40,816 nt of DNA from CAZPAN01 sp964581165 (GTDB lineage: Bacteria; Actinomycetota; Coriobacteriia; Coriobacteriales; CADBOM01), in NCBI GenBank assembly GCA_964581165.1, contig CAZOMM010000006.1, positions 1 to 40,816 of the forward strand. Direction: 5' to 3'. The notes under the pieces were generated by a model, which worked only from the letters and a program-made list of their open reading frames with translations, was not told where the DNA came from and did no database searches. Position numbers and translations under genes: made by a program. This document shows, in pieces, positions 1 to 8,511 of the stretch (its first letter is position 1; each line of letters opens with the position of its first letter).

Positions 1-55
1 ATCATCGAGCCTTGGCCATTTTTTGCTCTTGACAGCGTTCTCCTCATATTAGGGG

Positions 56-853
56 ATGGGAGATTCCTTAACTGGCAGGTTTGAGCTTCTCCGATCCACC
101 CATTGGTCGTTTGGCGAGATGCAAGAGTGTTTCGGATGGGATTTTCAAACCTTTTTGAGTCATGGAGGATATCCAGGAGCAGCCTCTTTGGTTTCGTCTC
201 GCACTCGCTGGCTGGATTACATGCGCGAGTCAATCATAGAAGCTACTGTCTCAAACGATGTCTTGCAGATGGAAAGCGTTCGCAAGCCAATGCTTTTAAA
301 ACGGGCTTTCGAATATGGCTCGCTCTACTCATCTCAAGAGATCTCTTATCGTAAGCTCCTTGGGCAACTGGACGACAAGGGCAATACCGAAACTATCGCC
401 CACTATATAGATTTGCTCGATCGAGCTGGAATGCTTGCTGGACTCCAAAAATACGATTCCAAGCGCCTGCGCTCAGCTCGAAGTAGCCCAAAACTACTGG
501 TGTATGACACGGCTTTTATGACCTACGCTTGGCATGAAGATGCAGATAAGCTTCTAACAGATCCTGAGCTTAAGGGGAGGCTTGTCGAATCTGCTGTCGG
601 CGCATCGCTGCTGGGCCGGTCAAAAAAAGAGGGGTTTGAGCTGTTCTGGTGGAGAGACGGCAACGATGAGGTGGACTTTGTTGTACAGCAGGGTGAAAAC
701 CTAACCGCCATCGAGGTCAAATCTGGACGAATGAAGAACTCAAGGGGCATCGAGAGATTCAAGACTCTTTTCCCAAATGCGAAGATCTTAATCGTAGGAG
801 GCCCTGTCTATTCTTTGGAGGATTTCCTGCTAGAAAACGTGAAGCTGTTTTAA
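56..853 (+). CDS. DUF4143-type AAA ATPase, C-terminal part only; probably frameshifted
   Basis: The 265 residues match the second half of the ATPases that carry a DUF4143 C-terminal domain. Seen here are the GDSLTGRFEL segment that normally follows the ATPase core, a GGYPGAA motif, and a restriction-nuclease-like end with EVDFVV and AIEVKSGR. Family members usually have about 200 more residues in front, with the Walker motifs; these are absent. The frame is closed by a TAG at 50-52, just before the ATG at 56. Frame 1 is open from the window edge to this point and reads DSVLLILG, which resembles the residues expected upstream. Removing one G from the GGGG at 52-55 would join the two. I infer a frameshifted gene, or a downstream fragment expressed alone. 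The ATG at 56 has no clear ribosome site. Function is unknown; relatives are standalone ATPases of unproven role. Confidence 0.7.
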   Translation: MGDSLTGRFELLRSTHWSFGEMQECFGWDFQTFLSHGGYPGAASLVSSRTRWLDYMRESIIEATVSNDVLQMESVRKPMLLKRAFEYGSLYSSQEISYRKLLGQLDDKGNTETIAHYIDLLDRAGMLAGLQKYDSKRLRSARSSPKLLVYDTAFMTYAWHEDADKLLTDPELKGRLVESAVGASLLGRSKKEGFELFWWRDGNDEVDFVVQQGENLTAIEVKSGRMKNSRGIERFKTLFPNAKILIVGGPVYSLEDFLLENVKLF

Positions 854-980
854 GGTTACCATCGCAGCCACCTCGGCCGCCTTATCCACCGGGGCGGTTC
901 GTCATCGCGCGCTAGGGACTCAACTAACGTGTATCACAATCAGAGAGCGGCATACAGCAATACCTTATCGCGAATTCGCA

Positions 981-1173
981 CAGCCCTTGGCGGCGCTGCC
1001 CTCTTGGCCCTCTGGCGACGCTGCTTCCCTGTCCACACATCCCTTGGCGGTGCTGTTTCCCTGCCCACACAGCCCTTGGCGGCGCTGCCCTCTTGGCCCT
1101 CTGGCGACGCTGCTTCCCTGTCCACACATCCCTTGGCGGTGCTGTTTCCCTGCCCACACAGCCCTTGGTGGCG
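981..1173. repeat. 89-bp tandem repeat, two copies plus a partial third
   Basis: Copies start at 981, 1070 and 1159 with identical 89-bp spacing; the third breaks off after about 14 bases. Each unit contains two related GC-rich halves that share CCCTTGGCGG. The period is not divisible by 3, so the open frames across it are artefacts. Apart from this array and the A+T-rich stretch that follows, I see no gene between 854 and 1677. Confidence 0.9.
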
Positions 1174-1474
1174 CGGCTCTTCGGCTCCTTGGCGGCGCTG
1201 CCTTCTTGGCCAGGCTATCCCTGAAGCCGCGCTGCTTCCTTAGCTAGGATGTCTTACATCGTGATAGAAAGCTCGCGTTTGATGTCATATTTACGCACCA
1301 CGCTTTTTATACAACTCCTCCCTAGCTGTCATAGAGATTAGTTAGTGTGGGGATACATACTTAGCTCTACGTTTGAGCAGAAAGCACGAGGATAGACTGC
1401 ATAAAATGCATAATTTATGCCAAATAATCTTAATAAATCTCAAGATTTAAACTTCTAAATACAGATGCCAACTA

Positions 1475-1503
1475 TTGACAATTGTAGTTATTGTGGTTTA
1501 AAA
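1475..1503 (+). promoter_or_regulatory. Candidate promoter of the hydrogenase operon
   Basis: A perfect TTGACA (1475-1480) is followed after 17 bases by TTAAAA (1498-1503), a weak -10 match. It lies in the A+T-rich stretch about 175 bases before the first hydrogenase gene. A second TTGACA at 1583 has a TATGAT only 12 bases downstream, which is too close. Assignment is tentative. Confidence 0.25.
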
Positions 1504-1539
1504 GTAATGTTCGTGTGTGGAAACAATATGGCATTTGAT

Positions 1540-1572
1540 GGTTTGGAAACGATTTGGAAACGATTTGGAAAC
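1540..1572 (+). repeat. Three TTTGGAAAC direct repeats in the hydrogenase leader
   Basis: GATTTGGAAAC occurs at 1551-1561 and 1562-1572, with a variant ending in TTTGGAAAC at 1541-1550 and a looser GTGTGGAAAC at 1515-1524. The 11-bp phasing equals about one helical turn. Such phased copies between a candidate promoter and the operon could bind a regulator; this is inference. Confidence 0.5.
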
Positions 1573-1677
1573 ATAAGAAGCATTGACAGACAACGGTTCT
1601 TATGATTTTGAGACCAAAACGCTAGTTAATTGTTTTTGACTTAATCATTAAATGCTAAGGGGTGAAGGGGTAACGCT

Positions 1678-3609
1678 GTGGCCCTTTATGCAGTTGCTTT
1701 TTTAATGATTTTTCCGCTTGTACCCACGGTTTTGGTGTGGGTTATCCGCAACAGAAGTTTTCGCTCTTTTATCACTTATGTTTCTTCTGGCTTTCTCATA
1801 GTTGCCACAATTGCCTTTGCCATCGTTTATTTGGGTGCTCAATCTGTCTATATACCCTTTGATTCAGAAACTTTAAGCTGGGTTTTATTCGTCGTGGATA
1901 TTGCCATGTGTTTGGTGGTTGCGGTGCACTCCATATGGCGCAGACGCTGGCTTACATTAGTCCTAGCCATGATCCAGGGTGCAATATCGGTAGCTATTGA
2001 GTTTTATGTAACGCATCTGGCACAGGTTGAGTTTGGTTTTTATATAGACACACTGAGCGTTATTCTGGCTCTGATGATAGGCGTTGTTGGCAGTCTTATC
2101 TGCATATACGCAGTTGGCTACATGAAGGATTTTGGGAAACACAATCCAAATGATCGCAGGCAGCCAGTGTTCTTTTCCTTAATGTTTATGTTTTTGTCGG
2201 CCATGTTCCTGATAGCCTTTGCTGATAACATGGCTTGGTTTTTTGCGGGTTGGGAAGTCACTACGGTCTGTTCATTCTTGCTAATTGGCTATACACGAAC
2301 AGACGAGGCCATCGCAAATGCTTTCCGTCAAATCAATATGAACCTACTAGGAGGAATTGCATTTGGAGTAGCAATCATCCTTGTGGGTTCTATCTTTAAT
2401 GTCTTATCGCTGCGGGAGTTAATATCTCTTGTTTCTGAGGGCTCATACACTTCTGGTGTGCTCATGTTTTCTCTGGCACTCATCTCGGTTGCTGCCCTTA
2501 TCAAGTCGGCACAGATGCCATTTCAATCGTGGTTGTTGGGCGCAATGGTTGCACCTACCCCCACCAGCGCTTTGCTGCATTCATCCACAATGGTTAAGGC
2601 TGGAGTCTTTTTGCTCATCAAGCTCTCGCCATGCTTTGGTTCTACTTGGCCAGGCATAATGGTTTCGCTTGTGGGTGGAGTTACCTTCTTAATGACAGCC
2701 CTCATGGCCATTTCCCAGACAAATGCTAAGCGTGTGCTGGCATATTCCACCATCTCAAATTTGGGGCTTATGGCTTTGTGCGCAGGCATTGGAACAGCTC
2801 TGGGAGTTTGGGCTGCGATCTTTTTGATGCTTTTTCATGCTGTGGTCAAGGCGATGTTGTTTATGTGTGTGGGTACAGCAGAGCATCACATTGGCTCTCG
2901 CGATATCGAAAAGATGGACAATCTCTTTAATCGTATGCCGTTGCTCGCCAAAGTTATGAGCGCGGGAATGATGATTATGTTTGTGGCGCCCTTTGGAATG
3001 CTTGTGGCCAAATGGGCAGCGATGATGTCCATTGTAGAGTCGGGGAATATTTTGCTGCTGATAATAGTGGCTTTTGGCTCGGCACCCACGTTCTTCTTTT
3101 GGGCCAAGTGGCTTGGCAAGGTTTGTGCAGTTGGGCCTTCGGCAAAAAATGTTGAGAGGAGAGTCCATCGCTGCGAGCGGGTGAGCATCTGCTTCTGTCT
3201 TTGCATTGCTACTGCTTTGTGTATTGTTTTGCCTTTTGCCTCGTCAGAGATTGTGATGCCTTATTTGGAGAACATGTTTGCCTTGGCTACTACAAGCAGT
3301 TCCGATTTTTACTTAGTACTGGCATCTTGGCTCACCGTGATAATCGTAGTTATGGATCTGTTTGTATTTGGCAGTGGATCTGCTAAGCACGACAGCGTCT
3401 ATTTGGCCGGTGTCGGACTTGATTCGGATCGCCGAACTTTCATGGGTGCGATGGGGCAAGAAAGGGTTGCCGTAACTGCCAATTGGAGGATTGCCGAGTG
3501 GTTCTCTGAGAGTGTTTTGGATATGCCAGGTCGAATAATCTGCGCAGTGTTTATGTGCGTTTGCGTTGTGGTTTCTGCTCTGGCAGGAGGTGTGTTCCCG
3601 TGGATATAA
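1678..3609 (+). CDS. echA: Ech-type hydrogenase, NuoL-like proton-channel subunit
   Basis: A 643-residue, highly hydrophobic protein with roughly fifteen membrane spans. It is related to NuoL, HycC and EchA, the antiporter-like subunits that move ions when the hydrogenase turns over. Seen motifs include GWEVTTVCSFLLIGYTR, MPFQSWLLGAM followed by the conserved PTPTSALLHSSTMVKAG, and a later AYSTISNLGLM with a conserved His helix (MLFHAVVKAMLF). Key charged residues of the ion path (Glu in GWE, Lys in MVKAG, His and Lys in HAVVKA) are present. GTG start at 1678 is preceded by AAGGGGTGAAGGGG. It is the first gene of a five-gene operon and overlaps the next by 10 bp. The naming follows Ech; the order and fusion also resemble Hyc, so the exact subgroup is not fixed. 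Confidence 0.92.
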   Translation: MALYAVAFLMIFPLVPTVLVWVIRNRSFRSFITYVSSGFLIVATIAFAIVYLGAQSVYIPFDSETLSWVLFVVDIAMCLVVAVHSIWRRRWLTLVLAMIQGAISVAIEFYVTHLAQVEFGFYIDTLSVILALMIGVVGSLICIYAVGYMKDFGKHNPNDRRQPVFFSLMFMFLSAMFLIAFADNMAWFFAGWEVTTVCSFLLIGYTRTDEAIANAFRQINMNLLGGIAFGVAIILVGSIFNVLSLRELISLVSEGSYTSGVLMFSLALISVAALIKSAQMPFQSWLLGAMVAPTPTSALLHSSTMVKAGVFLLIKLSPCFGSTWPGIMVSLVGGVTFLMTALMAISQTNAKRVLAYSTISNLGLMALCAGIGTALGVWAAIFLMLFHAVVKAMLFMCVGTAEHHIGSRDIEKMDNLFNRMPLLAKVMSAGMMIMFVAPFGMLVAKWAAMMSIVESGNILLLIIVAFGSAPTFFFWAKWLGKVCAVGPSAKNVERRVHRCERVSICFCLCIATALCIVLPFASSEIVMPYLENMFALATTSSSDFYLVLASWLTVIIVVMDLFVFGSGSAKHDSVYLAGVGLDSDRRTFMGAMGQERVAVTANWRIAEWFSESVLDMPGRIICAVFMCVCVVVSALAGGVFPWI

Positions 3610-4475
3610 ACATTGCCTCTGTAATAGGTGCTGTTGCTTTTTTGGTTCTTGGGCCTTTTGTTGGGATGTTAGTTACAGGAATAGACCGCAAACTAACCGC
3701 ACGCATACAGGGTCGAGTAGGTCCACCTATACTTCAGCCTTTCTACGACGTATGCAAGCTTTTAGCCAAAGAAAGAACGGTTATTAGCTCTTATATCAGC
3801 TTTTATGTGCTTATGGCTTTGCTGATGGCTATAGTGGCTGGAGTAATTTTCTTTGCCGGACTAAACCTCTTGTTTTCGATTTTTATGCTCACGCTTTCGT
3901 CATTGTTTGTGGTGTTGGCTGCCTATAGTGCAGCATCTCCCTATTCCGATGCAGGAGCGCAAAGAGAAAACTTGCAGATTATGGCATATGAGCCGCTGAT
4001 GATGCTCATGCCTCTTACGATATATTTGATTTGCGGAGTCTTGGATGTTTCTTCACTTTTGAGTTTAGATCTACCACTAATTGCAACAATGCCTTTGGTT
4101 TTTCTCGCCTTTTTGTTCATTCTTACAATAAAGCTTCGTAAATCTCCTTTTGATATTGCATCTTCGCACCATGGTCACCAAGAGATTGTCAAGGGAATTA
4201 CCACCGAGATGAGCGGCAGAACACTGGCCATGATTGAGATCATGGATTGGTACGAAATCGTGCTCTTGATGGGCATGGTTGGCATGTTTGGTCTCTTTAG
4301 TCAATGGTGGGGCTGGCTTTTAGCTGTTCTTTTGATAGTGCTGGCATTTTTCTTGGAGATTTTATTGGACAACAACGAGGCAAGGCTTAAGTGGAAGGCA
4401 ATGCTTGTTTCGTCGTGGATTGTCACATTTGTCTTGGTGGCAGTAGAGCTAGCTGTTCATGCGTTTGTAGCTTAA
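3600..4475 (+). CDS. echB: Ech-type hydrogenase, NuoH-like membrane anchor subunit
   Basis: A 291-residue membrane protein with about eight spans, homologous to NuoH, HycD and EchB, which docks the soluble arm and couples it to the ion channel. Visible motifs are the first loop with RIQGRVGPPILQPFYDVCK, the AYEPLMMLMPL helix, and a cytoplasmic loop with KSPFDIASSHHGHQE followed by GITTEMSG, which carries the acidic and His residues typical of energy-converting hydrogenases. I chose the GTG at 3600 because AGGAGG (3585-3590) lies 9 bases upstream. A longer reading from ATG 3555 would add residues encoded over the end of the previous gene and lacks such a site. The start overlaps the stop of the NuoL-like gene, which suggests coupled translation. 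Confidence 0.92.
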   Translation: MDINIASVIGAVAFLVLGPFVGMLVTGIDRKLTARIQGRVGPPILQPFYDVCKLLAKERTVISSYISFYVLMALLMAIVAGVIFFAGLNLLFSIFMLTLSSLFVVLAAYSAASPYSDAGAQRENLQIMAYEPLMMLMPLTIYLICGVLDVSSLLSLDLPLIATMPLVFLAFLFILTIKLRKSPFDIASSHHGHQEIVKGITTEMSGRTLAMIEIMDWYEIVLLMGMVGMFGLFSQWWGWLLAVLLIVLAFFLEILLDNNEARLKWKAMLVSSWIVTFVLVAVELAVHAFVA

Positions 4476-4491
4476 TGAAAGTGAGCATCAA

Positions 4492-5220
4492 ATGAAAAAC
4501 AAGCCCGAATCAACGGTATCGTCTACAGCTAAGTCACCTTGGCTTGTTCACTATAACGGGTCGAGCTGTAATGGCTGTGATATCGAGGTGCTGGCAACGC
4601 TAACTCCACGCTTTGATGTGGAGAGGTTTGGGGTTATCAATACAGGAAATCCCAAGCATGCCGATGTTTTGCTGGTTACTGGGGGCGTGAATAATCAGGG
4701 AATTTCGGTTTTGCAGCAAATCTACTCGCAGATGCTTGAGCCTAAGGTTGTAATTGCCTGTGGAGTTTGTGCCTGCAATGGTGGCATTTTTAAAGAGTGT
4801 TACAACACTGTTGGTGGTGTTGATTCGGTGATTCCAGTAGATGTTTATGCCCCAGGTTGTGCAATTAGACCTGAGGCAATCATTGATGCACTTTTGCAGG
4901 GAATACAAATTCTAGACCGTAGACGTGTTGAGCTTTTATCTGGAGATACGGTAGGCGTGGGAACAATCAAAGGCGAGTTAAACCAAGATATTTCCGAGAG
5001 AGACTTGAGTGGTAGAAGAAAACTCCAAGATCCATTACTGCCTACCAATGTTCAAGCCAAGGAAGATTTACAAAAAGAACCTGTCTCTAGACAAACGGTT
5101 GCCAACAAAGCTAAAGCTGCTGCTAGTAAGAAAAAGGCTGCTGCCAGTAAAGCTGAAACCGATACTGGTGCACAAAAGTCCAAGCCTGATTCTGGCGAGC
5201 AGGCTTCAAAGGAGGACTAG
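4492..5220 (+). CDS. echC: Ech-type hydrogenase small subunit (NuoB-like, proximal [4Fe-4S])
   Basis: The 242-residue protein belongs to the NuoB, HycG and EchC family, which holds the iron-sulfur cluster next to the NiFe site. Candidate ligands are C26 and C29 (SSCNGCDIE), C93 (GVCACNGG) and C123 (APGCAIRP). The conserved domain ends near residue 150. The last 80 or so residues are a hydrophilic tail with repeated Ala-Ala-Ser-Lys blocks, unusual because family members usually end soon after the core. The tail repeats are in frame and resemble the linker in the next gene. The start is 16 bases after the NuoH-like gene. Confidence 0.92.
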   Translation: MKNKPESTVSSTAKSPWLVHYNGSSCNGCDIEVLATLTPRFDVERFGVINTGNPKHADVLLVTGGVNNQGISVLQQIYSQMLEPKVVIACGVCACNGGIFKECYNTVGGVDSVIPVDVYAPGCAIRPEAIIDALLQGIQILDRRRVELLSGDTVGVGTIKGELNQDISERDLSGRRKLQDPLLPTNVQAKEDLQKEPVSRQTVANKAKAAASKKKAAASKAETDTGAQKSKPDSGEQASKED

Positions 5221-5226
5221 ATCGGG

Positions 5227-7020
5227 ATGTCAGATCGGGAGAAGCAAGGGGCTGTCGAGACACCTTGGGAAAGCGAACTTGAAATAAGCGTAGGTTCTGT
5301 TCCTGTTTTTAGTGTTAGTCAGACGCGGATTTGGGAAATTGCCGAAAGGGCCGCAGTGCGTGCCAGATATGGTTGGCATCTGGTTCAGCTCTGTGGCTCT
5401 ACTATAGATAAGGGTGTACAAGTTCTTTACACCTTTGTGCGCGGTAGAGAATGCGAATCATTTTTGATTGAGGTTCCCGATGGAACCGCTCTTCCTACAG
5501 TTACAGATTCTTATCCTGCTGCTTTTATTTTTGAGAATGAGCTTCAAGACCTATACGGAATTAGGATCGAGGGTTTAAAGCCCGATTTTCAGGGTAATTT
5601 GTACAAGATTTCTGTTCCTGTTCCTATGGATCCTAGGGTCAGAGAAAACATGAGTTTGGCGCTAAGGCCAAAAGACGATTCTGATGAAGCTCTTGCAAAT
5701 AGGCAAGAGGATTCGCAGCGCTTGTCGTCTGAAGCAGCTCCGGAACCGGATAGTTCAAGATCTATCGAAGCTGCCTCAGATAGCTTAAAACAAGCCGATG
5801 CCAAGCACATCAGCCCAAAACATGGCAAGCCAAAACACGGCAAGCTAGAACGTGGGCGGGCCTTGCATGGGCGAAGAGAAGCAGCGCGCGAGCACGATAG
5901 ATCAGAGTCGGAAGAGTCGGCTTCTGAGGCTACTCCAAAGCGCACGGTAATTCCATTTGGTCCCCAGCATCCCGTTTTACCCGAGCCAATTCATCTTGAT
6001 TTGGAATTAGAAGACGAAAAAGTTGTTCGGGCAATCCCTCAGCTTGGTTTTGTTCACAGGGGACTCGAAAAGCTAGTTCAGGTTAAGGATTATCAGCACT
6101 TTGTATATGTTGCCGAGCGCGTTTGTGGCATTTGTAGCTTTGGGCATAGCTATGGTTACTCCCAGGCTTTAGAACAGCTCATGGGAGTTAGTATTCCGGT
6201 GCGTGCAGACTTTTTGCGTGTTATTTGGAATGAGCTTTCTAGAATTCATAGCCATCTACTTTGGCTGGGGCTTATGGCAGATGGCTTTGGCTTTGAGAAT
6301 CTTTTTTATCAGTGCTGGCATATGCGCGAGGTTATACTCGACATCTTTGAGCGTACAACTGGTGGCAGGGTGATTCTTTCTGTATGCAATGTGGGCGGAG
6401 TTAATCTTGATATCGAAAATGCCGATTTGGCCGACATTGTTTACAGAATTACAGAGATGGAAAAGGAATACGCCAAGGTTTCTAAGGCTTTCTTGCACGA
6501 TAGTACAGTTGCTAATCGTTTGGTTGGCATTGGCGTGCTTTCTCGCGAGGATGCATTCAAGCTTGGCTGTGTAGGTCCTTTTGGTAAGGCCTCTGGCGTG
6601 GGGATGGATGTAAGAAATCAGCGCATTGGCGGATATGCAGCCCTTAACGAATTTATTCCCATCACCTCCAATGAGTGCGATGGATATGGGCGAGCCAAAG
6701 TGCGCATTGAGGAAGTTTTTCAGTCGGTGGCTATTATCCGCGAGCTGGTTTCTAAGATTCCTTCGGGTCCGGTATCGGTAAAGGTTAGGGGCAATCTTCC
6801 TAAGGATGAGTTTGCTCAGGCTAGGATTGAGCAACCACGTGGAGAAGCTTATTACATGGTTATGGGCAATGGCAGTCGTTATCTTGAGAGATTTAGGGTT
6901 AGAACTCCAACGAGTCAAAATCTTGCAGGTCTGCTAAAGATTTTAGAAGGCTGCGAATTAGCGGATGTACCTGTAAATATCTTGACAATAGACCCATGTA
7001 TTAGCTGCACAGAGCGATAG
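5227..7020 (+). CDS. echE: Fused NuoC-like and [NiFe] large subunit of Ech-type hydrogenase
   Basis: A 597-residue fusion of the NuoC-like (EchD) and catalytic NuoD-like (EchE) subunits, as in HycE. Residues 1 to about 140 are NuoC-like, with FIFENELQDLYGI. A hydrophilic linker of about 100 residues follows (bases about 5640-5940), rich in Ser, Glu, Lys and His, with a short repeat around PKHGKPKHGKLERG. The large-subunit domain starts at FGPQHPVLPEP. NiFe ligands are intact: C300 and C303 (VCGIC, then FGHS) and C591 and C594 (DPCISCTER). The protein stops exactly at the Arg three residues after the last Cys, so there is no C-terminal propeptide for a maturation protease to remove. ATG 5227 follows AAAGGAGG at the end of the small-subunit gene. 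This is the H2-forming, ferredoxin-dependent catalytic subunit. Confidence 0.93.
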   Translation: MSDREKQGAVETPWESELEISVGSVPVFSVSQTRIWEIAERAAVRARYGWHLVQLCGSTIDKGVQVLYTFVRGRECESFLIEVPDGTALPTVTDSYPAAFIFENELQDLYGIRIEGLKPDFQGNLYKISVPVPMDPRVRENMSLALRPKDDSDEALANRQEDSQRLSSEAAPEPDSSRSIEAASDSLKQADAKHISPKHGKPKHGKLERGRALHGRREAAREHDRSESEESASEATPKRTVIPFGPQHPVLPEPIHLDLELEDEKVVRAIPQLGFVHRGLEKLVQVKDYQHFVYVAERVCGICSFGHSYGYSQALEQLMGVSIPVRADFLRVIWNELSRIHSHLLWLGLMADGFGFENLFYQCWHMREVILDIFERTTGGRVILSVCNVGGVNLDIENADLADIVYRITEMEKEYAKVSKAFLHDSTVANRLVGIGVLSREDAFKLGCVGPFGKASGVGMDVRNQRIGGYAALNEFIPITSNECDGYGRAKVRIEEVFQSVAIIRELVSKIPSGPVSVKVRGNLPKDEFAQARIEQPRGEAYYMVMGNGSRYLERFRVRTPTSQNLAGLLKILEGCELADVPVNILTIDPCISCTER

Positions 7021-7036
7021 ATTACGAGGTGATCTA

Positions 7037-7456
7037 ATGTCTTTTTTTAGTCTTGGAAAGCTATCGCTTAAAAGGTTATTTTCCAAACCGGTAACAAGCC
7101 GATACCCCGAAGAACCTTATGAGCCTTTTGAGGCTTCTAAGGGGCGTACGGTAATTGATGTCTCTAAGTGTATTTTTTGCGGGCTTTGTGCTAAGGACTG
7201 CCCAACGTATGCCATTGAGGTAGACAAACCTTCTCGAACTTGGAAGATCAATCATTTTATGTGCATACAATGCGAGGCTTGCTTGCGATCCTGCCCCAAA
7301 AAATGCTTGATACTCGAGCATATTTGGGAGACTCCAGCCCAAGATAGACATATTTGGGATGTATTTGTGGATACATCTGTCGAAGACGAGGCTTCAAAAG
7401 ACGAGAAGAAAAAGAAAATCGTTGTTAAAGAGAAGCCCACTCCTACAGACAAATAG
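7037..7456 (+). CDS. echF: Ech-type hydrogenase, 2x[4Fe-4S] ferredoxin-like subunit
   Basis: 139 residues, related to NuoI, HycF and EchF. Two cluster motifs are visible: C45-C48-C51-C55 (CIFCGLCAKDCP) and C76-C79-C82-C86 (CIQCEACLRSCP). It passes electrons between soluble ferredoxin and the small subunit. The C-terminus is Lys- and Glu-rich. It starts 16 bases after the catalytic subunit and is the last gene of the operon. No maturation gene (hypA-F) or formate dehydrogenase gene follows within the window, so maturation factors must lie elsewhere. Confidence 0.93.
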   Translation: MSFFSLGKLSLKRLFSKPVTSRYPEEPYEPFEASKGRTVIDVSKCIFCGLCAKDCPTYAIEVDKPSRTWKINHFMCIQCEACLRSCPKKCLILEHIWETPAQDRHIWDVFVDTSVEDEASKDEKKKKIVVKEKPTPTDK

Positions 7457-7674
7457 TTGCCTATAAGTAAGTATTGTCTGTAAAAGCAGAACAAAAGCAG
7501 AGTACAGAATAAAAGAAGAACAAAATTAGTGCTGATGCCAATTGCGGTTAGCTGGCGAAGATCTTGCTGGCTCCATGTCTTTGCAGTGCTAATATTGCCC
7601 TGAATCTAGGCTGTTTGGAGAGGTGTTTTTACTACGAAGCGGTACTTTACATTGTCTAATGAGTGGGGGCAGTT

Positions 7675-8511
7675 ATGGGCTCTGCGGAGCTGCAAAGGGG
7701 CAATTCTGTGAAACTTTGCAAGCAAGCAGGTGAGGATCGGATATTTACTTTACCTAACCTTATATCGCTTGTAAGGTTGGCCCTTATCCCCATCTTTTTT
7801 ATCGTCTACGTTTTTTTTGATCAGATAATTCTGGGGTCTATATTATTTGCCCTTGCTGCTGCAACCGACTGGATAGATGGCCAAGTTGCCAGAATTACGC
7901 ACACGGTTACCAAACTTGGTAAGGTGCTAGATCCTTTTATAGACAGGCTCCTCCTTATATTTGGGGTTATCGCCATATTTGTAGCAGGGCGATTGCCGCT
8001 GTGGATTATGTTGCTGGTTTTTAGCAGGGACATCATTCTTGGAATCCTTGCTATTTGGCTCAAGAGAAAATACGACAGGGAGTTAACAGTTTCTTATGTG
8101 GGCAAGTGTGCAACAGCCTGCATGATGGTGGCTTTTTGTATGCTTCTGCTCAATTGGCCCATAGTTGCTGGCCTGTCTTGGTTTGATGTTCGAGCATTGC
8201 CAGGTTTTGGTGGCGGAAGTGGACCCATGGGGATCTTCTTTGCTTATGTGGGTGTGCTTTTGCAATGGATTACTGCTGTTATCTACATATATCGAGCTTT
8301 GAGATATGGAACTACCGAGTGGCATTTTGGTAGCGGTCCAGGTCCTGTCAAAGCTCCGGATTCCGTCAAAGCAAAAGAAGCAGAGCAGGCAAAGCCGGCA
8401 AAACGTACAAAGCAGATCGATTCTGATGCAGTTTCTGATACGGCAAGTCTCTTGGATCGAGAGGACAACAGAGCTACATTTTCTGACTATTCGGATAGCA
8501 AAGGTAGCTAA
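7675..8511 (+). CDS. pgsA: CDP-alcohol phosphatidyltransferase (PgsA-like)
   Basis: An integral membrane enzyme that joins CDP-diacylglycerol to an alcohol, most likely glycerol 3-phosphate for phosphatidylglycerol synthesis. The full family signature is present: D65, D68, G69, R73, G82, D86 and D90 (DWIDGQVAR, then GKVLDPFID). LPNLISLVRLALIP precedes it. About six membrane spans follow, then a hydrophilic tail from about residue 220 with Lys-Ala-rich short repeats. I prefer ATG 7675, preceded by GGGGG, over GTG 7663, which has no ribosome site. The stop codon directly abuts the ATG of the VanW gene, so the two are probably co-transcribed. The substrate alcohol is inferred from the family. 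Confidence 0.88.
   Translation: MGSAELQRGNSVKLCKQAGEDRIFTLPNLISLVRLALIPIFFIVYVFFDQIILGSILFALAAATDWIDGQVARITHTVTKLGKVLDPFIDRLLLIFGVIAIFVAGRLPLWIMLLVFSRDIILGILAIWLKRKYDRELTVSYVGKCATACMMVAFCMLLLNWPIVAGLSWFDVRALPGFGGGSGPMGIFFAYVGVLLQWITAVIYIYRALRYGTTEWHFGSGPGPVKAPDSVKAKEAEQAKPAKRTKQIDSDAVSDTASLLDREDNRATFSDYSDSKGS

Noticed and set aside
924..1247. Overlapping open frames on both strands across the 89-bp repeat
   Set aside because: The 89-bp period shifts frame at each copy, no ribosome site is present, and the peptides are low-complexity in all frames.
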